Source: Alistipes sp. ZOR0009 (GTDB lineage: Bacteria; Bacteroidota; Bacteroidia; Bacteroidales; ZOR0009). Taken from it: 64,000 nt of DNA. Every line of letters starts with the position of its first letter. Position 1 is the stretch's first letter. Position numbers and translations under genes: made by a program. This document shows, one piece after another, positions 24,233-33,308 of the stretch. The notes beneath the pieces were generated by a model. It was not told the origin of the DNA and did not search any database. It saw only the letters and a program-made list of their open reading frames with translations. The stretch is taken from positions 1 to 64,000 of the forward strand of contig NZ_JTLD01000012.1 in assembly GCF_000798815.1 (NCBI RefSeq), given 5' to 3'.

Positions 24233-25529
24233 ATTGCTCATTTTCGTTTGGGATAACCTTTCTAATTTTTCGTGCTGGACGAATCATAAGCCCTAGTGGG
24301 CGGTCGTAGTTTACGTAGTTAATCATCCAGTCCACCAAGGTGATGACCTTATTTCTAAAGCCAACTAGCGACATTATGTGGACAAACATCCAAACGTACC
24401 AGGCAAATGCGCCTTGGAATCGGATGTTGGGAAGGTCAACCACGGCTCTTCGTCTTCCAATGGTGGCCATAACCCCCTTATTTTTGTACACGAAAGGAAT
24501 GGGCGCTTCGCCCTTTGTTTCGCGTACTAGGTTGGCTGCTAGCAGGTGTCCTTGCTGCATGGCAACAGGGGCAAGCATGGCATCTCCGCGTGGGTTGGCC
24601 TCCGTAATGCAGGCAGCCACGTCTCCTATGGCAAAGATGCGTTCGGTTCCGGGTACACGGTTAAACTCGTCGGTTTTAATGCGCCCGTTGGGTAGCAGCA
24701 CGTCGGTTGGGATGCCATCAATGGTAGCACCCTTAACGCCAGCTGTCCAAATTACGGTTTGTGTGTCAACAATGCTGCCGTCCTCTATGGTTACATGGGC
24801 ACCGTCGTAGTCCATAACCTTCGAGTTCACTTTTACAATAACGCCCAGCTGTTCGAGGTACTCGTAGGTCTTTGCCGAGCCTGCTTCGGACATGAAGGCT
24901 AGCAGCTTGGGTGCCGCCTCTATCAGGTAGATCTTCATTCTCTCAAAGTCGAGCTCCGGAAAATCTTTTGGGAGTACGTACTTTCTCATCTCGGCTAGCG
25001 CTCCTGCCAGCTCCACTCCGGCAGGCCCCCCTCCAATAATTACAATATTTATGGGTTGAGGGGCTCCCTTTTGGTCGGTCTTGTTGGCCGCACGCTCGAT
25101 ATTCTGAATTATGGTGCTGCGCATATCTAGCGCCTCGGGGATAGACTTCAGCGAGAGTAGGTTCTCCTTTATTCTGTCAAAACCAAAGAAGTTGGTGGTG
25201 CTTCCTGTTGCAATTACCAGGTAGTCGTACGGTATGTCGCCAATGGAGGTTTCCAACTTTTTTTCGTCAGCCTTAACCGAATGAACTTCGGCCACCCGAA
25301 ACTTTACGTTGCGTGCTTTTCTAAAGATTCTACGGATAGGAAATGCGATGCTATCGGGCCCAAGACCTCCGGTAGCCACCTGATACATCAGAGGCTGGAA
25401 GTTATGGTAGTTGTGCTTGTCTATTATTAGTACGGAGAAAGGTTTCCCTATTAGCTTTTTTGCCAGCTCTACCCCTCCAAATCCTGCTCCTACGATTACT
25501 ACAACAGGATGGCTGTTGTTACTTGTCAT
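24231..25529 (-). CDS. Type II NADH:quinone oxidoreductase-like flavoprotein
   Basis: This 432-aa protein has two dinucleotide-binding motifs: VVIVGAGFGGVELAKKL at the N terminus for FAD and IVIIGGGPAGVELAGAL at about residue 165 for NADH. The FAD-contact segment RIFAIGDVAA and the AMQQGHLLAANL segment are also present. This is the pattern of NDH-2, which passes electrons from NADH to quinone without pumping protons, at the inner face of the membrane. The C-terminal region contains a hydrophobic stretch (FAWYVWMFVHIMSLVGFRNK) that would bind the membrane. It is a single-gene unit. Confidence 0.92.
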   Translation of the reverse strand: MTSNNSHPVVVIVGAGFGGVELAKKLIGKPFSVLIIDKHNYHNFQPLMYQVATGGLGPDSIAFPIRRIFRKARNVKFRVAEVHSVKADEKKLETSIGDIPYDYLVIATGSTTNFFGFDRIKENLLSLKSIPEALDMRSTIIQNIERAANKTDQKGAPQPINIVIIGGGPAGVELAGALAEMRKYVLPKDFPELDFERMKIYLIEAAPKLLAFMSEAGSAKTYEYLEQLGVIVKVNSKVMDYDGAHVTIEDGSIVDTQTVIWTAGVKGATIDGIPTDVLLPNGRIKTDEFNRVPGTERIFAIGDVAACITEANPRGDAMLAPVAMQQGHLLAANLVRETKGEAPIPFVYKNKGVMATIGRRRAVVDLPNIRFQGAFAWYVWMFVHIMSLVGFRNKVITLVDWMINYVNYDRPLGLMIRPARKIRKVIPNENEQ

Positions 25530-25621
25530 GCTGCTAATGTTTGTTTGCAGAATAACAATATCAGCGCAAATTGTTCGGGGTGCTTTGTTAATTTTCGCTT
25601 TATTCTTGCTCCTAATGGGTA

Positions 25622-25653
25622 TAAAAAAGAAGGGTGCCCGCTGGACACCCTTC
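25622..25653 (-). terminator. Terminator of gltX
   Basis: GAAGGGTG (25629-25636) pairs with CACCCTTC (25646-25653). On the minus strand a run of six T follows. Confidence 0.82.
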
Positions 25654-25670
25654 GTATGTTTTTGTCTAAG

Positions 25671-27203
25671 CTACTTGCTTAGCGCATTCTTTCCGTTTAC
25701 GATTCGGCTGATGGCCTCTTCGCGGCCAACGATGGCGATGATATCTGCAATGCCAGGACCTTTGCTGGCGCCAACAAGCAGCAAGCGAAGGGTGTTCATT
25801 ACCTGTCCCATCTTTAGTCCGCTATTGTGGATATACTCCTTAATTGCCGTTTCGATGGTGTGGGTATCAAACTCGGCAATGGAGGTAAGGATTTGGGCAA
25901 CATCTTCGGTTGCTTTTACCATATCTTCGCTCCAGAATTTGGCAGCAACCTTTTCGTCGTAAGAGGTTGGAGCATCAAAGAAGAACGATGCTTGCTCCCA
26001 GATATCTTTAGCAAATACTAGGCGATCCTTAACGGTTGAGGTAACCTTGGCGACGAACTCGCTTGCGGCATTTACATTTAGCTTTGCCAGTTCGGCCTGC
26101 ACCATTGGTGTAAGCTCCTCTACCGATAGGCGCTGGATATGCTGCTGGTTAAACCATTTGGCTTTTTCTGGGTCAAATCGAGCTCCCGACTTGCTAACCC
26201 TCTCAAGCGAGAATAGCGGGATAAGCTCCTCGATTGTGAATAGCTCCTGGTTGTTTCCGGGGTTCCATCCTAGTAGGGCAAGTAGGTTTACGAACGCTTC
26301 AGGAAGGTATCCTGCTTCGCGGTATCCGCTTGCTGTCTCACCCGTTTTTGGGTCTGTCCAAAATAGGGGGAATACGGGGAATCCAAGCTTGTCGCCATCG
26401 CGCTTGCTAAGCTTTCCTTTGCCGCTTGGCTTAAGAAGCAGCGGTAGGTGGGCAAACTGAGGCATTTTATCTTCCCATCCAAACGCACGGTATAGTAAAA
26501 CGTGTAGCGGTAGCGATGGTAGCCACTCCTCTCCACGAATTACGTGCGAGATATCCATTAAATAGTCGTCTACAATGTTGGCCAAGTGGTAGGTTGGTAG
26601 CAAGTCGGCCGATTTATATAGCACCTTGTCATCGAGCGTTGAGGTATTTACAACAACCTCGCCACGAATAAGGTCGTGCATTACAACTTCCTTATTTTCG
26701 GGCATCTTAAAGCGTACTACGTACTGTTCGCCAGCCGCAATCTTTTGCTCTACCTCTTCAGCCGATAGGGCTAGCGAGGTGGCGAGCTGCTCTCTAACTT
26801 CGTAGTTGTAGGTAAAGGTTTTGCCTTCGGCTTCGTAGCTGTTTCGAAGCTGCTCCAGCGCTTCGGCAGAGTCGAAAGCGATGTAGGCATTGCCGCTGGC
26901 AATTAGCTGGTCGGCATATTTCTTGTACAGATCTTTGCGCTCGCTTTGGCGGTATGGCGCATGTGGCCCCCCAACCGAAACGCCTTCGTCGATCTGGATA
27001 CCACACCACTTCAGCGATTCTATAATATACTCCTCTGCTCCTGGTACAAATCGGTTAGAGTCGGTATCTTCGATTCTCAGCAAAAAGTCGCCACCATGCT
27101 GGCGGGCAAATAGGTAGTTGAATAGGGCTGTTCGCACACCACCCATATGTAATGCGCCTGTTGGACTGGGTGCAAAACGTACCCTTACTCTTCTTTCGCT
27201 CAT
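25671..27203 (-). CDS. gltX: Glutamyl-tRNA synthetase
   Basis: This 510-aa class I aminoacyl-tRNA synthetase charges tRNA-Glu. It has the N-terminal [14 protein letters not shown] segment, whose HMGG is the HIGH-type motif, and the KMSKS-type loop in KLSKRDG. I chose the ATG at 27203 (MSERRVRV), because this places the catalytic motif at the usual distance from the N terminus and a promoter-like element lies 27-34 bases upstream; a longer frame to 27290 adds 29 unlikely residues. Length is normal for the family. Confidence 0.96.
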   Translation of the reverse strand: MSERRVRVRFAPSPTGALHMGGVRTALFNYLFARQHGGDFLLRIEDTDSNRFVPGAEEYIIESLKWCGIQIDEGVSVGGPHAPYRQSERKDLYKKYADQLIASGNAYIAFDSAEALEQLRNSYEAEGKTFTYNYEVREQLATSLALSAEEVEQKIAAGEQYVVRFKMPENKEVVMHDLIRGEVVVNTSTLDDKVLYKSADLLPTYHLANIVDDYLMDISHVIRGEEWLPSLPLHVLLYRAFGWEDKMPQFAHLPLLLKPSGKGKLSKRDGDKLGFPVFPLFWTDPKTGETASGYREAGYLPEAFVNLLALLGWNPGNNQELFTIEELIPLFSLERVSKSGARFDPEKAKWFNQQHIQRLSVEELTPMVQAELAKLNVNAASEFVAKVTSTVKDRLVFAKDIWEQASFFFDAPTSYDEKVAAKFWSEDMVKATEDVAQILTSIAEFDTHTIETAIKEYIHNSGLKMGQVMNTLRLLLVGASKGPGIADIIAIVGREEAISRIVNGKNALSK

Positions 27204-27229
27204 CTTTTTGATAATTTCGTAATGTAGTG

Positions 27230-27237
27230 CAAATATA
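27230..27237 (-). promoter_or_regulatory. Promoter of gltX
   Basis: TATATTTG on the minus strand is an exact TAnnTTTG element 27 bases upstream of the chosen start, which supports that start. Confidence 0.62.
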
Positions 27238-27293
27238 GAGCGAAAGTTTGAGGTATAAAGCGATGGGCTACCACTAAAAAGGATAAACAATAT

Positions 27294-27320
27294 AAAAAGG
27301 GAACCAATTGGTTCCCTTTT
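27294..27320. terminator. Terminator after the 27.3-kb lipoprotein gene
   Basis: AAAAGGGAACC and GGTTCCCTTTT form a perfect hairpin around AATT. It lies directly at the 3' end of the minus-strand gene at 27321. Confidence 0.85.
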
Positions 27321-27983
27321 CTACTGTTTTATCTTGTACCGTTTTAGATTCCAAATCTCTGTTGCGCCCGTTTCGGCATTCTTTACTTGCATCTTAATTA
27401 TCCATCGGTTTCGGGCAATCCAGTAGTGGTTTTCGTAGATTTTATCTTTTAGAAAGCCGCTGAGCCCTTTTACCGCACACTTGACGTGAATCACATCGTT
27501 AATTACCTCCTTGCCGATCTCCACTTTTTCGTTTGGAGCAATTATGGAGAAGTCGAGATTTTCAGGTTGATCTATGAAGTCGAGCGGAAAAACGAGGATG
27601 GTTTTGACCGATGAAATGGGGCTGTTCTGCTTGTCAAACATCGATATTTTGAGGCAGTTGCCTCGCGGTAGGTTCTTTTCAACCTTGGTGATGTAGTAGC
27701 CGTGCTGGCTGGTAATGGTTATTTCGAGCTGCTGCTCGCGAATGGTTCCATTGGCATCTGTTTCCTTCTTGTTGTACTCGTTATATTTCGAAACATAGGT
27801 CGAGTCTAGGGTGGTGGTGCCACTTAACTCGTACACCCAGTAGCTACCCTCCTTAAATGCAGTCCATTGGCGGGTCTCATTCTCAATATTGTAGTTGCGA
27901 ATGGGATCTTCTTTGGTGCACATGGTGAGCATGAGTAGCAGGATGATCGCAATTCCAACAGGTTTCACAGATTTCATTCTCAT
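27321..27983 (-). CDS. Hypothetical lipoprotein, 220 aa
   Basis: This 220-aa protein starts MRMKSVKP (the second ATG at 27977 is an equally good start), then a hydrophobic stretch and a lipobox-like LTMC. The mature part begins TKEDPIRNYN and is mostly beta strand, with segments SYWVYELSGT and YYITKVEKN. It looks like one of the many monodomain surface or periplasmic lipoproteins of Bacteroidota; I cannot assign a family. It is transcribed alone, with a terminator immediately downstream. Confidence 0.78.
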   Translation of the reverse strand: MRMKSVKPVGIAIILLLMLTMCTKEDPIRNYNIENETRQWTAFKEGSYWVYELSGTTTLDSTYVSKYNEYNKKETDANGTIREQQLEITITSQHGYYITKVEKNLPRGNCLKISMFDKQNSPISSVKTILVFPLDFIDQPENLDFSIIAPNEKVEIGKEVINDVIHVKCAVKGLSGFLKDKIYENHYWIARNRWIIKMQVKNAETGATEIWNLKRYKIKQ

Positions 27984-28088
27984 TTCCCTCTAAATTCGGG
28001 CGCTAATATAGTACCGTTTTTTACACTTCCTACACCCAAAAGTAGATTTAACATCAGGATGCTTGGACAGCAACGCTAGTTCTATGAA

Positions 28089-28126
28089 AAGAAAAAGCCC
28101 TGTCTTGGTTAGGACAGGGCTTTTTT
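28089..28126. terminator. Bidirectional terminator after the threonine dehydrogenase gene
   Basis: AAAAAGCCCTGTC pairs with GACAGGGCTTTTTT, with TTGGTTAG as loop. It is next to the 3' end of the minus-strand gene at 28141. Confidence 0.88.
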
Positions 28127-28140
28127 CGTTGTTTCCTATT

Positions 28141-29103
28141 TTAGAATGCGTTTGCAGCAAACTTTTTTCCAATCACTTCGAGCATATCGTCGGTCATATT
28201 CTCGATATTCCATTTAGGATTCCATCCCCACTCTTCGCGAGCGCAAGAGTCGTCCATCCAGTTTGGCCAGCTGCGAGAGATAGCCTCCTTAACTGGGTCT
28301 ACGTTGTAGCTCATGGTAAACTCAGGGATACGCTTTTTGATGGCGGCGTAAATCTCTTCTGGAGTAAAGTGCATGGCGGTGATGTTAAAGCTGTTTCTGT
28401 GCTTTAGCTTCGAAGGATCTGCCTCCAAAAGCTGAACCATCGCGTCAATAGCATCTGGCATGTACATCATGTCCATGCTTACGTCCTTTGGAATAGGGCA
28501 AACAAAGCTTTTATCCTTTATTGCACCATAGTATATCTCCACTGCATAGTCGGTAGTTCCACCTCCTGGAAGGGTAACGTTAGAGATGATACCAGGGAAA
28601 CGAACCGAACGGGTGTCAACACCAAAACGGGTATAGTAGTAGTCCGATAGCATTTCGCCAGTTACCTTGCAAACCCCATAAATCGTTGTTGGGCGCATGA
28701 TGGTATCCTGTGGTGTGCCATCGTGTGGTGTATTTGGACCAAATGCACCGATTGAGCTAGGCGTAAATACGGTACAGCCATTTTCTCTTGCTATTTCTAG
28801 CGAGTTAAGTAGGGCTCCCATGTTGATCTTCCACGCCAGCTGCGGATTCTTTTCGCCTGTAGCAGAAAGTAGGGCAACCATGTTGAAGATAGTGTCTACC
28901 TTATATTTTTTTACTAGCCCCGCAAATTGTTCGCCATTAAGCGCGTCTAATTCCTCAAACGGACCGTTATCTCCAAGAGAGCCTTTGCACTTGTCGGAAA
29001 TATCGGTAGCAATTACATTGCTATTCCCATAAATGCTTCTGAGATGAGGAACCAACTCAGAGCCAATCTGTCCACCTGCACCAACTATGAGGATGTTTTT
29101 CAT
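28141..29103 (-). CDS. L-threonine 3-dehydrogenase, extended SDR type
   Basis: This 320-aa protein is an NAD-dependent extended short-chain dehydrogenase. It has the Rossmann motif GAGGQIGSEL at residues 7-16, the catalytic TPSSIGAFG serine region, and the YGVCKVTGE tyrosine-lysine pair (YxxxK). The PGGGTTDYAVEIYY and MMYMPDAIDAM segments are typical of the UDP-galactose-epimerase-like threonine dehydrogenases rather than true epimerases. It would oxidise threonine to 2-amino-3-ketobutyrate in the cytoplasm. It is a single-gene unit; no glycine C-acetyltransferase gene (kbl) lies nearby. A nucleotide-sugar epimerase is the alternative. Confidence 0.88.
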   Translation of the reverse strand: MKNILIVGAGGQIGSELVPHLRSIYGNSNVIATDISDKCKGSLGDNGPFEELDALNGEQFAGLVKKYKVDTIFNMVALLSATGEKNPQLAWKINMGALLNSLEIARENGCTVFTPSSIGAFGPNTPHDGTPQDTIMRPTTIYGVCKVTGEMLSDYYYTRFGVDTRSVRFPGIISNVTLPGGGTTDYAVEIYYGAIKDKSFVCPIPKDVSMDMMYMPDAIDAMVQLLEADPSKLKHRNSFNITAMHFTPEEIYAAIKKRIPEFTMSYNVDPVKEAISRSWPNWMDDSCAREEWGWNPKWNIENMTDDMLEVIGKKFAANAF

Positions 29104-29562
29104 ACGAAATATAATTGTTTAATGGTCGTATGTTACCCGCAGAACAAGTTTTTACGTACAACTGTTTAATCCTGCGTATAATGCGGGTTGCATAAAATCT
29201 GAAGTTTAACGTAAATTCCCCCCGCTTTGGGGTACACAAATGTAGGTATATTTTGATTTACTAGTTATCATCCTTTAGAAAATATTCTCTTTTAGCTCCA
29301 ATCTGAAAGTTAAAGCATGCAATTTGTTGTAGTATCCCTCAAAACTCACCTTTTTTTGAAATGTTTTAACAGGCCAAGTGCTCCACTGCTGATGTTGGCG
29401 CTGAAAATGGGGATGTTGCTGGTGGTGTTTTATCCCTGAAGCATGCATTTTATTAAATATTGGTATTGTCTGCTGTAGGCTTCCATTTATTTTATTGGAT
29501 TAGATTCATTTCGGGCCATTCCTGCCGCAATAAATATTTTGTATATTTAAAAGAAAAAGACC
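29104..29562. other. Divergent promoter region, no gene
   Basis: The 460 bases between the threonine dehydrogenase and the cupin gene hold the promoter at 29237 and AT-rich sequence. I see no gene or strong repeat. Confidence 0.5.
29237..29244 (-). promoter_or_regulatory. Promoter of the threonine dehydrogenase gene, long leader
   Basis: TACATTTG on the minus strand is an exact -7 element 134 bases upstream of the start codon. The predicted leader contains 7-bp arms TGCGGGT/ACCCGCA (29182-29188 and 29135-29141) that could close a 54-nt structure. No leader function is known. Confidence 0.5.
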
Positions 29563-30063
29563 ATGAGTACTGCTAAGGAGGTTGTTGACATGCTGCAGCT
29601 GCAACCTCATCCGGAAGGAGGATATTTTAGGGAGATGTACCGTTCGGGCGAATTTATAAGCGGAGATTCGTTACCCATTCAGTTTGGTGATAGTTCTAGA
29701 TCCATTAGCACCGCCATCTACTTTATGCTCGAGAAAGGAAACTTTTCGGCGTTTCATCGCATTAAGTCAGACGAGGTATGGCATCACTACGAAGGTGCTG
29801 CGGTAGAGGTTGTCGTTATTCACGCTGATGGAAGGAGCGAGGTGCTACCACTGGGGAAGGACTACGCCAAGGGGCAACGCCCGTTGCAGGTGGTACCTGC
29901 CGGATGCTGGTTTGCCTCGCGCGTAACTGATTGTGGCTTTGCGCTAGTTGGATGTACGGTTGCTCCTGGCTTTTGTTTTGATGATTTTGAGCTTGCCGAT
30001 AGGGACGAGCTGATTGCGTGCTATCCGCAGCATAGATCTTTAATTGTTGACCTTACTAGATAA
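29563..30063 (+). CDS. Cupin superfamily protein, DUF985 type
   Basis: This 166-aa protein has the single-domain cupin pattern of DUF985: an N-terminal LQLQPHPEGGYFREMYRS-like segment, then HRIKSDEVWHHYEGAAVEV, whose two histidines and glutamates line the cupin pocket, and VVPAGCWFASR later. The proteins are small cytoplasmic cupins of unclear enzymatic role, possibly sugar epimerase-like. It is monocistronic, convergent with the following phosphotransferase gene. Confidence 0.88.
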   Translation: MSTAKEVVDMLQLQPHPEGGYFREMYRSGEFISGDSLPIQFGDSSRSISTAIYFMLEKGNFSAFHRIKSDEVWHHYEGAAVEVVVIHADGRSEVLPLGKDYAKGQRPLQVVPAGCWFASRVTDCGFALVGCTVAPGFCFDDFELADRDELIACYPQHRSLIVDLTR

Positions 30064-30092
30064 AAAAAGGAGACCTCTGGTCTCCTTTTTTA
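30063..30092. terminator. Bidirectional terminator between cupin and phosphotransferase genes
   Basis: AAAAAAAGGAGACC pairs with GGTCTCCTTTTTT around TCT. It serves both convergent genes. Confidence 0.88.
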
Positions 30093-30102
30093 TAAGTATC
30101 TT

Positions 30103-32025
30103 TTACTTGTTCTTCATTAGCCCATCTTTGTAGAGCTGGTAGGCTCCTTGATAGTACGAAACGGCCTCGTTGAGCAGCTGCTTATCCTCTTTAGAAGGCG
30201 TAAGGTTGTTGGTGCCCTTATCGTAGGTAAAGAATTCGCTTTGGCGTTGTACGTCAAGAAGCACAAACTTGCTGCCTTTTAGGTAGCCCAACTTTTGGTA
30301 GGTACCAACAAGCGCACGCTGCTCCTCTGGTTTCATGGTGAGGATGTTCTTTCCAAAAAACTTAGACTGGTAGTTCCATCCCATAATACCTAAAATTGTT
30401 GGGGCAACATCAATCTGGCTGCAAAGCGTTTCTACTTTTACTGGTTTGATGATGTTTGGGTTGTAAACAATGAATGGAATATGGTACTTCTCTAGATTCA
30501 TGGTTGATTTCCCCGCACTATTGTTGCAGTGGTCGGCTACAATTACAATGATTGTATTCTTAAACCACGATTTCTGCTTAACTTTTTTGATAAGCTGTCC
30601 CATAGCATAGTCGGTATACTTAACGGCTCCGTCGCGTCCTGTTCCCGATGGAATGTCAATGCAGTTGTTGGGATAGGTGTATGGGCGGTGATTCGAAGTT
30701 GTCATTACGTACTGGAAGAATGGCTTGCCCTGTGCTACCGATTTATCAGCTTCTGCTATTGCCTTGTTAAATAAATCGCCATCGCACACGCCCCAAGCGT
30801 TGGCAAAGGTTATCTCATTTTTAGCAAACTGAGCTCTGTCTACAACCTTAAAGCCATTATTTCCGAAGAAGTAGTTCATATTATCGAAGTAGCCATATCC
30901 GCCATACACAAACTTGGTGTCGTATCCCTTTTCTTTAAATACAGATCCGAGGTTGAAGAGGTTCTCGTTTCCTGGGCGGCGTACAATGCTGGAGCCAGGA
31001 GTTGGAGGAATTGACAGCGTAATAGCCTCCATTCCGCGAACGGTGCGGGTGCCGGTTGCATATAGGTTGGTAAACAGCAATGCCTGCTTTGCAATGGAGT
31101 CGAGGTTGGGCGTTATGTTTTGTGTGTTGCCAAACTCTGTTAGGAACGATGCGCTAAGGCTTTCGTTGCACACCAAAATGACGTTATACCTGTTTTCCTT
31201 TTGGGTGGAGGTAATGGTACGGGCAATTCCGTCGTTCCCAGTGCTTGCCAGCTCGGTGCTATCGCTAGATACAAGCTTCTTAAGCTCGGTTATAGCCTGC
31301 TTGTTATCTATGTTGATGTAAAATTTATGGTAGTCGAGCTCGTTATTGATGTAGGCCGAACCTAGTGAGTATACCCCATTCTTAGCAAGTTCGGTATTGT
31401 ACATGTTGTCGAATAGACGGTCGATATTTTGTCCAAAAGCGAAGAACGAAAAGATGGGAAATAGAATCAGGATTCCGCCAATCTTAAGGCGCTGAAGTAG
31501 CTTGGTTGCTACTTTTTCTTTTGGTGTAAACACCTTGTACTTGATGGCAAAGAACGATATTGCTGCAGTAAATAGCGCCCATAGGCTTATAACCAGCGGC
31601 ATATTATACGACTCGAAGATGTTGTTGGTAACCTCGGAGGTGTAAATAAGGTAGTCGATGGCAATAAAGTTGAAGCGGGTGCTGAATTCTTCCCAAAAGA
31701 AGTACTCGGCAAATGCTCCGAATACGGTTGCTGCAATAAGCAAAACGTAGAAAATGTAGGCGGAAATTACCCTCCAACGCTTGTAGAAAATCTTATCGGT
31801 GTAGAACGTTACAAAAAGAGCAAACGGAATAAGAATATATGCTACCGATAGCACGTCGTAAAAGGAGCCAATGGCGTAAACTTTTATCAGATCCCAGATA
31901 TTCCACGACACATCTGCGTGTGAAAATATCAAAAGGAAGGTGCGGGTGGCCATGGTAATGGCCATGTAAATAGCAATGAAGCTAATTACACCTCTGAACC
32001 TGTTTTTTAAAATTTGTAGAAGCAT
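30103..32025 (-). CDS. LTA-synthase-family membrane phosphotransferase
   Basis: This 640-aa protein has five N-terminal transmembrane helices (about residues 13-195) and a C-terminal sulfatase-fold domain of the lipoteichoic acid synthase family. The catalytic threonine is in GTRTVRGME near residue 327; metal ligands are seen in NESLS and VADHC. In Gram-negative bacteria such enzymes transfer phosphoglycerol or phosphoethanolamine from phospholipids to glycans or lipid A in the periplasm. The specific substrate is unknown. It is transcribed alone and divergently from the arginine cluster leader. Confidence 0.9.
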   Translation of the reverse strand: MLLQILKNRFRGVISFIAIYMAITMATRTFLLIFSHADVSWNIWDLIKVYAIGSFYDVLSVAYILIPFALFVTFYTDKIFYKRWRVISAYIFYVLLIAATVFGAFAEYFFWEEFSTRFNFIAIDYLIYTSEVTNNIFESYNMPLVISLWALFTAAISFFAIKYKVFTPKEKVATKLLQRLKIGGILILFPIFSFFAFGQNIDRLFDNMYNTELAKNGVYSLGSAYINNELDYHKFYINIDNKQAITELKKLVSSDSTELASTGNDGIARTITSTQKENRYNVILVCNESLSASFLTEFGNTQNITPNLDSIAKQALLFTNLYATGTRTVRGMEAITLSIPPTPGSSIVRRPGNENLFNLGSVFKEKGYDTKFVYGGYGYFDNMNYFFGNNGFKVVDRAQFAKNEITFANAWGVCDGDLFNKAIAEADKSVAQGKPFFQYVMTTSNHRPYTYPNNCIDIPSGTGRDGAVKYTDYAMGQLIKKVKQKSWFKNTIIVIVADHCNNSAGKSTMNLEKYHIPFIVYNPNIIKPVKVETLCSQIDVAPTILGIMGWNYQSKFFGKNILTMKPEEQRALVGTYQKLGYLKGSKFVLLDVQRQSEFFTYDKGTNNLTPSKEDKQLLNEAVSYYQGAYQLYKDGLMKNK

Positions 32026-32223
32026 TTGATTTTAACTTGTGGTGTTACACTCGGGGCGAAAATAGTGAATTTAAAATATATTAGTGCCTACAGAGCTATT
32101 TATATTAACATTAAAAGATGAAAGGCTCTTACTGCGTGTAAATTGGAAACAGATAAATTGTGCTGATATAGTTAAAAACATAGAATTTAAGCTGGTTGAA
32201 TAACCATCAAAATAAAATATACA

Positions 32224-32231
32224 TACATTTG
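32224..32231 (+). promoter_or_regulatory. Promoter of the arginine cluster
   Basis: TACATTTG is an exact -7 element. A transcript starting just after it has a leader of about 300 nt before the GNAT gene at 32542, which contains the small open frame at 32257-32379. Confidence 0.55.
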
Positions 32232-32256
32232 CCCTGTTTTATTAAGGCAAGTAACG

Positions 32257-32379
32257 ATGAACAACAAACAAACAATGGTAAGCATCCCTGCTATGTTGAG
32301 CGATTTCGCCCAGCTGCCATTTGTTGTGTCATCCTCTCTTCTAACTTCAAGCCTTAACCGACGGGAAAGCCGGCGGTAA
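32257..32379 (+). CDS. Candidate arginine-rich leader peptide, 40 aa
   Basis: A 40-codon frame starts with ATG 26 bases after the promoter element at 32224 and ends in the residues NRRESRR immediately before TAA. The four arginine codons are CGA, CGG, CGG and CGG. It lies upstream of, and in the same direction as, the arginine biosynthesis cluster. After the stop codon a bulged hairpin (ATCTT...GCC-CTAGC-GGC-AAGAT, 32381-32404) follows, and a small stem with a T-rich tract is found at 32489-32518. This is what an attenuation leader looks like: ribosome stalling at arginine codons would alter folding downstream. Translation and regulation are untested inference, and the N-terminal part shows nothing remarkable. 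Confidence 0.45.
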   Translation: MNNKQTMVSIPAMLSDFAQLPFVVSSSLLTSSLNRRESRR

Positions 32380-32541
32380 TATCTTTTGGCCCTAGCGGCA
32401 AGATCAACCAAAATTTCAAGCAAACAGTAGGCGTATAGGTTTATCCTATTCGTATGCAAGTACTACGCTTCCTGTATTCCATCCAAATAGCCTCCCAGAG
32501 GTTCGTTAACTTTTTATTTCAAGCTCAACTATTTAGGCAAC

Positions 32542-33210
32542 ATGCAAATTGAAGATTTTGTGGTTTTGGTAGCAACCTCCGACCACATCAAGTACAGCCA
32601 AGAAATCGTAGACGAGATGGCCGAATCGGCTAAGCAGCGCGGTACTGGTATTGCCAAGCGTACTCCCGAGTATGTTTCGCAAAAAATCGAGGAGGGGAAG
32701 TCGGTTATTGCCCTCTATAAAGGAACGGAATGGGCTGGCTTTTGCTACATCGAAACGTGGGGTGGTAAGCAGTATGTGGCCAACTCAGGCTTAATTGTTT
32801 CCCCAAAATTTCGAAAGGTTGGATTGGCAAAAGCTATTAAACAGAAGGCTTTCGAACTTTCAATAGTGAAGTATCCGGAGGCCAAACTTTTTGGGTTAAC
32901 GACAGGGCTCGCCGTTATGAAGATTAACTCGGAGTTGGGCTATGTGCCAGTTACCTACTCGGAGCTAACCGACGATGAGGCTTTTTGGAAGGGGTGCCAA
33001 AGCTGCGTAAACTTTCCAATACTGATGAGCAAGGAGCGTAAAAACTGCCTTTGTACAGCAATGATCTTTGATCCTGCAAAGAAGAAGACGGAGAATGCTC
33101 CTTTGGAGGAGTTCACCAAGCATTCGAAGCTGTACGAGCGTTTTATGAGCTTGAAAAAGTTTATTCTGCTAAAGGGGAAAACCATAAAGGCAGCCTTATT
33201 TATCTGGTAG
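32542..33210 (+). CDS. GNAT-family acetyltransferase at head of the arginine cluster
   Basis: This 222-aa protein carries a GNAT domain: the acetyl-CoA-binding segment is VSPKFRKVGLAKAIKQKAF (motif A). The C-terminal third has several cysteines (CQSCVNF, CLC) not typical of the domain. It is the first gene of the cluster, with argG 98 bases downstream. I infer that it supplies the first step, acylation of glutamate, as no other argA or argJ is present; that role is not shown by sequence alone. Whether the acyl group is acetyl or succinyl cannot be decided here. Confidence 0.82.
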   Translation: MQIEDFVVLVATSDHIKYSQEIVDEMAESAKQRGTGIAKRTPEYVSQKIEEGKSVIALYKGTEWAGFCYIETWGGKQYVANSGLIVSPKFRKVGLAKAIKQKAFELSIVKYPEAKLFGLTTGLAVMKINSELGYVPVTYSELTDDEAFWKGCQSCVNFPILMSKERKNCLCTAMIFDPAKKKTENAPLEEFTKHSKLYERFMSLKKFILLKGKTIKAALFIW

Positions 33211-33308
33211 CCTACCCCAATCATTTAAAGTACTATTTAGAAACGGGAGTCAGCCTGCCGCTCAGCAAAAGCTACAAAAGTAGGCTAAGCTCCACAAATC
33301 AAGAAAAG

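Noticed and set aside
32187-32459. 90-codon minus-strand frame opposite the arginine leader
   Set aside because: It has no homology that I can see, lies antisense to the leader, and its end is basic, consistent with a shadow frame.
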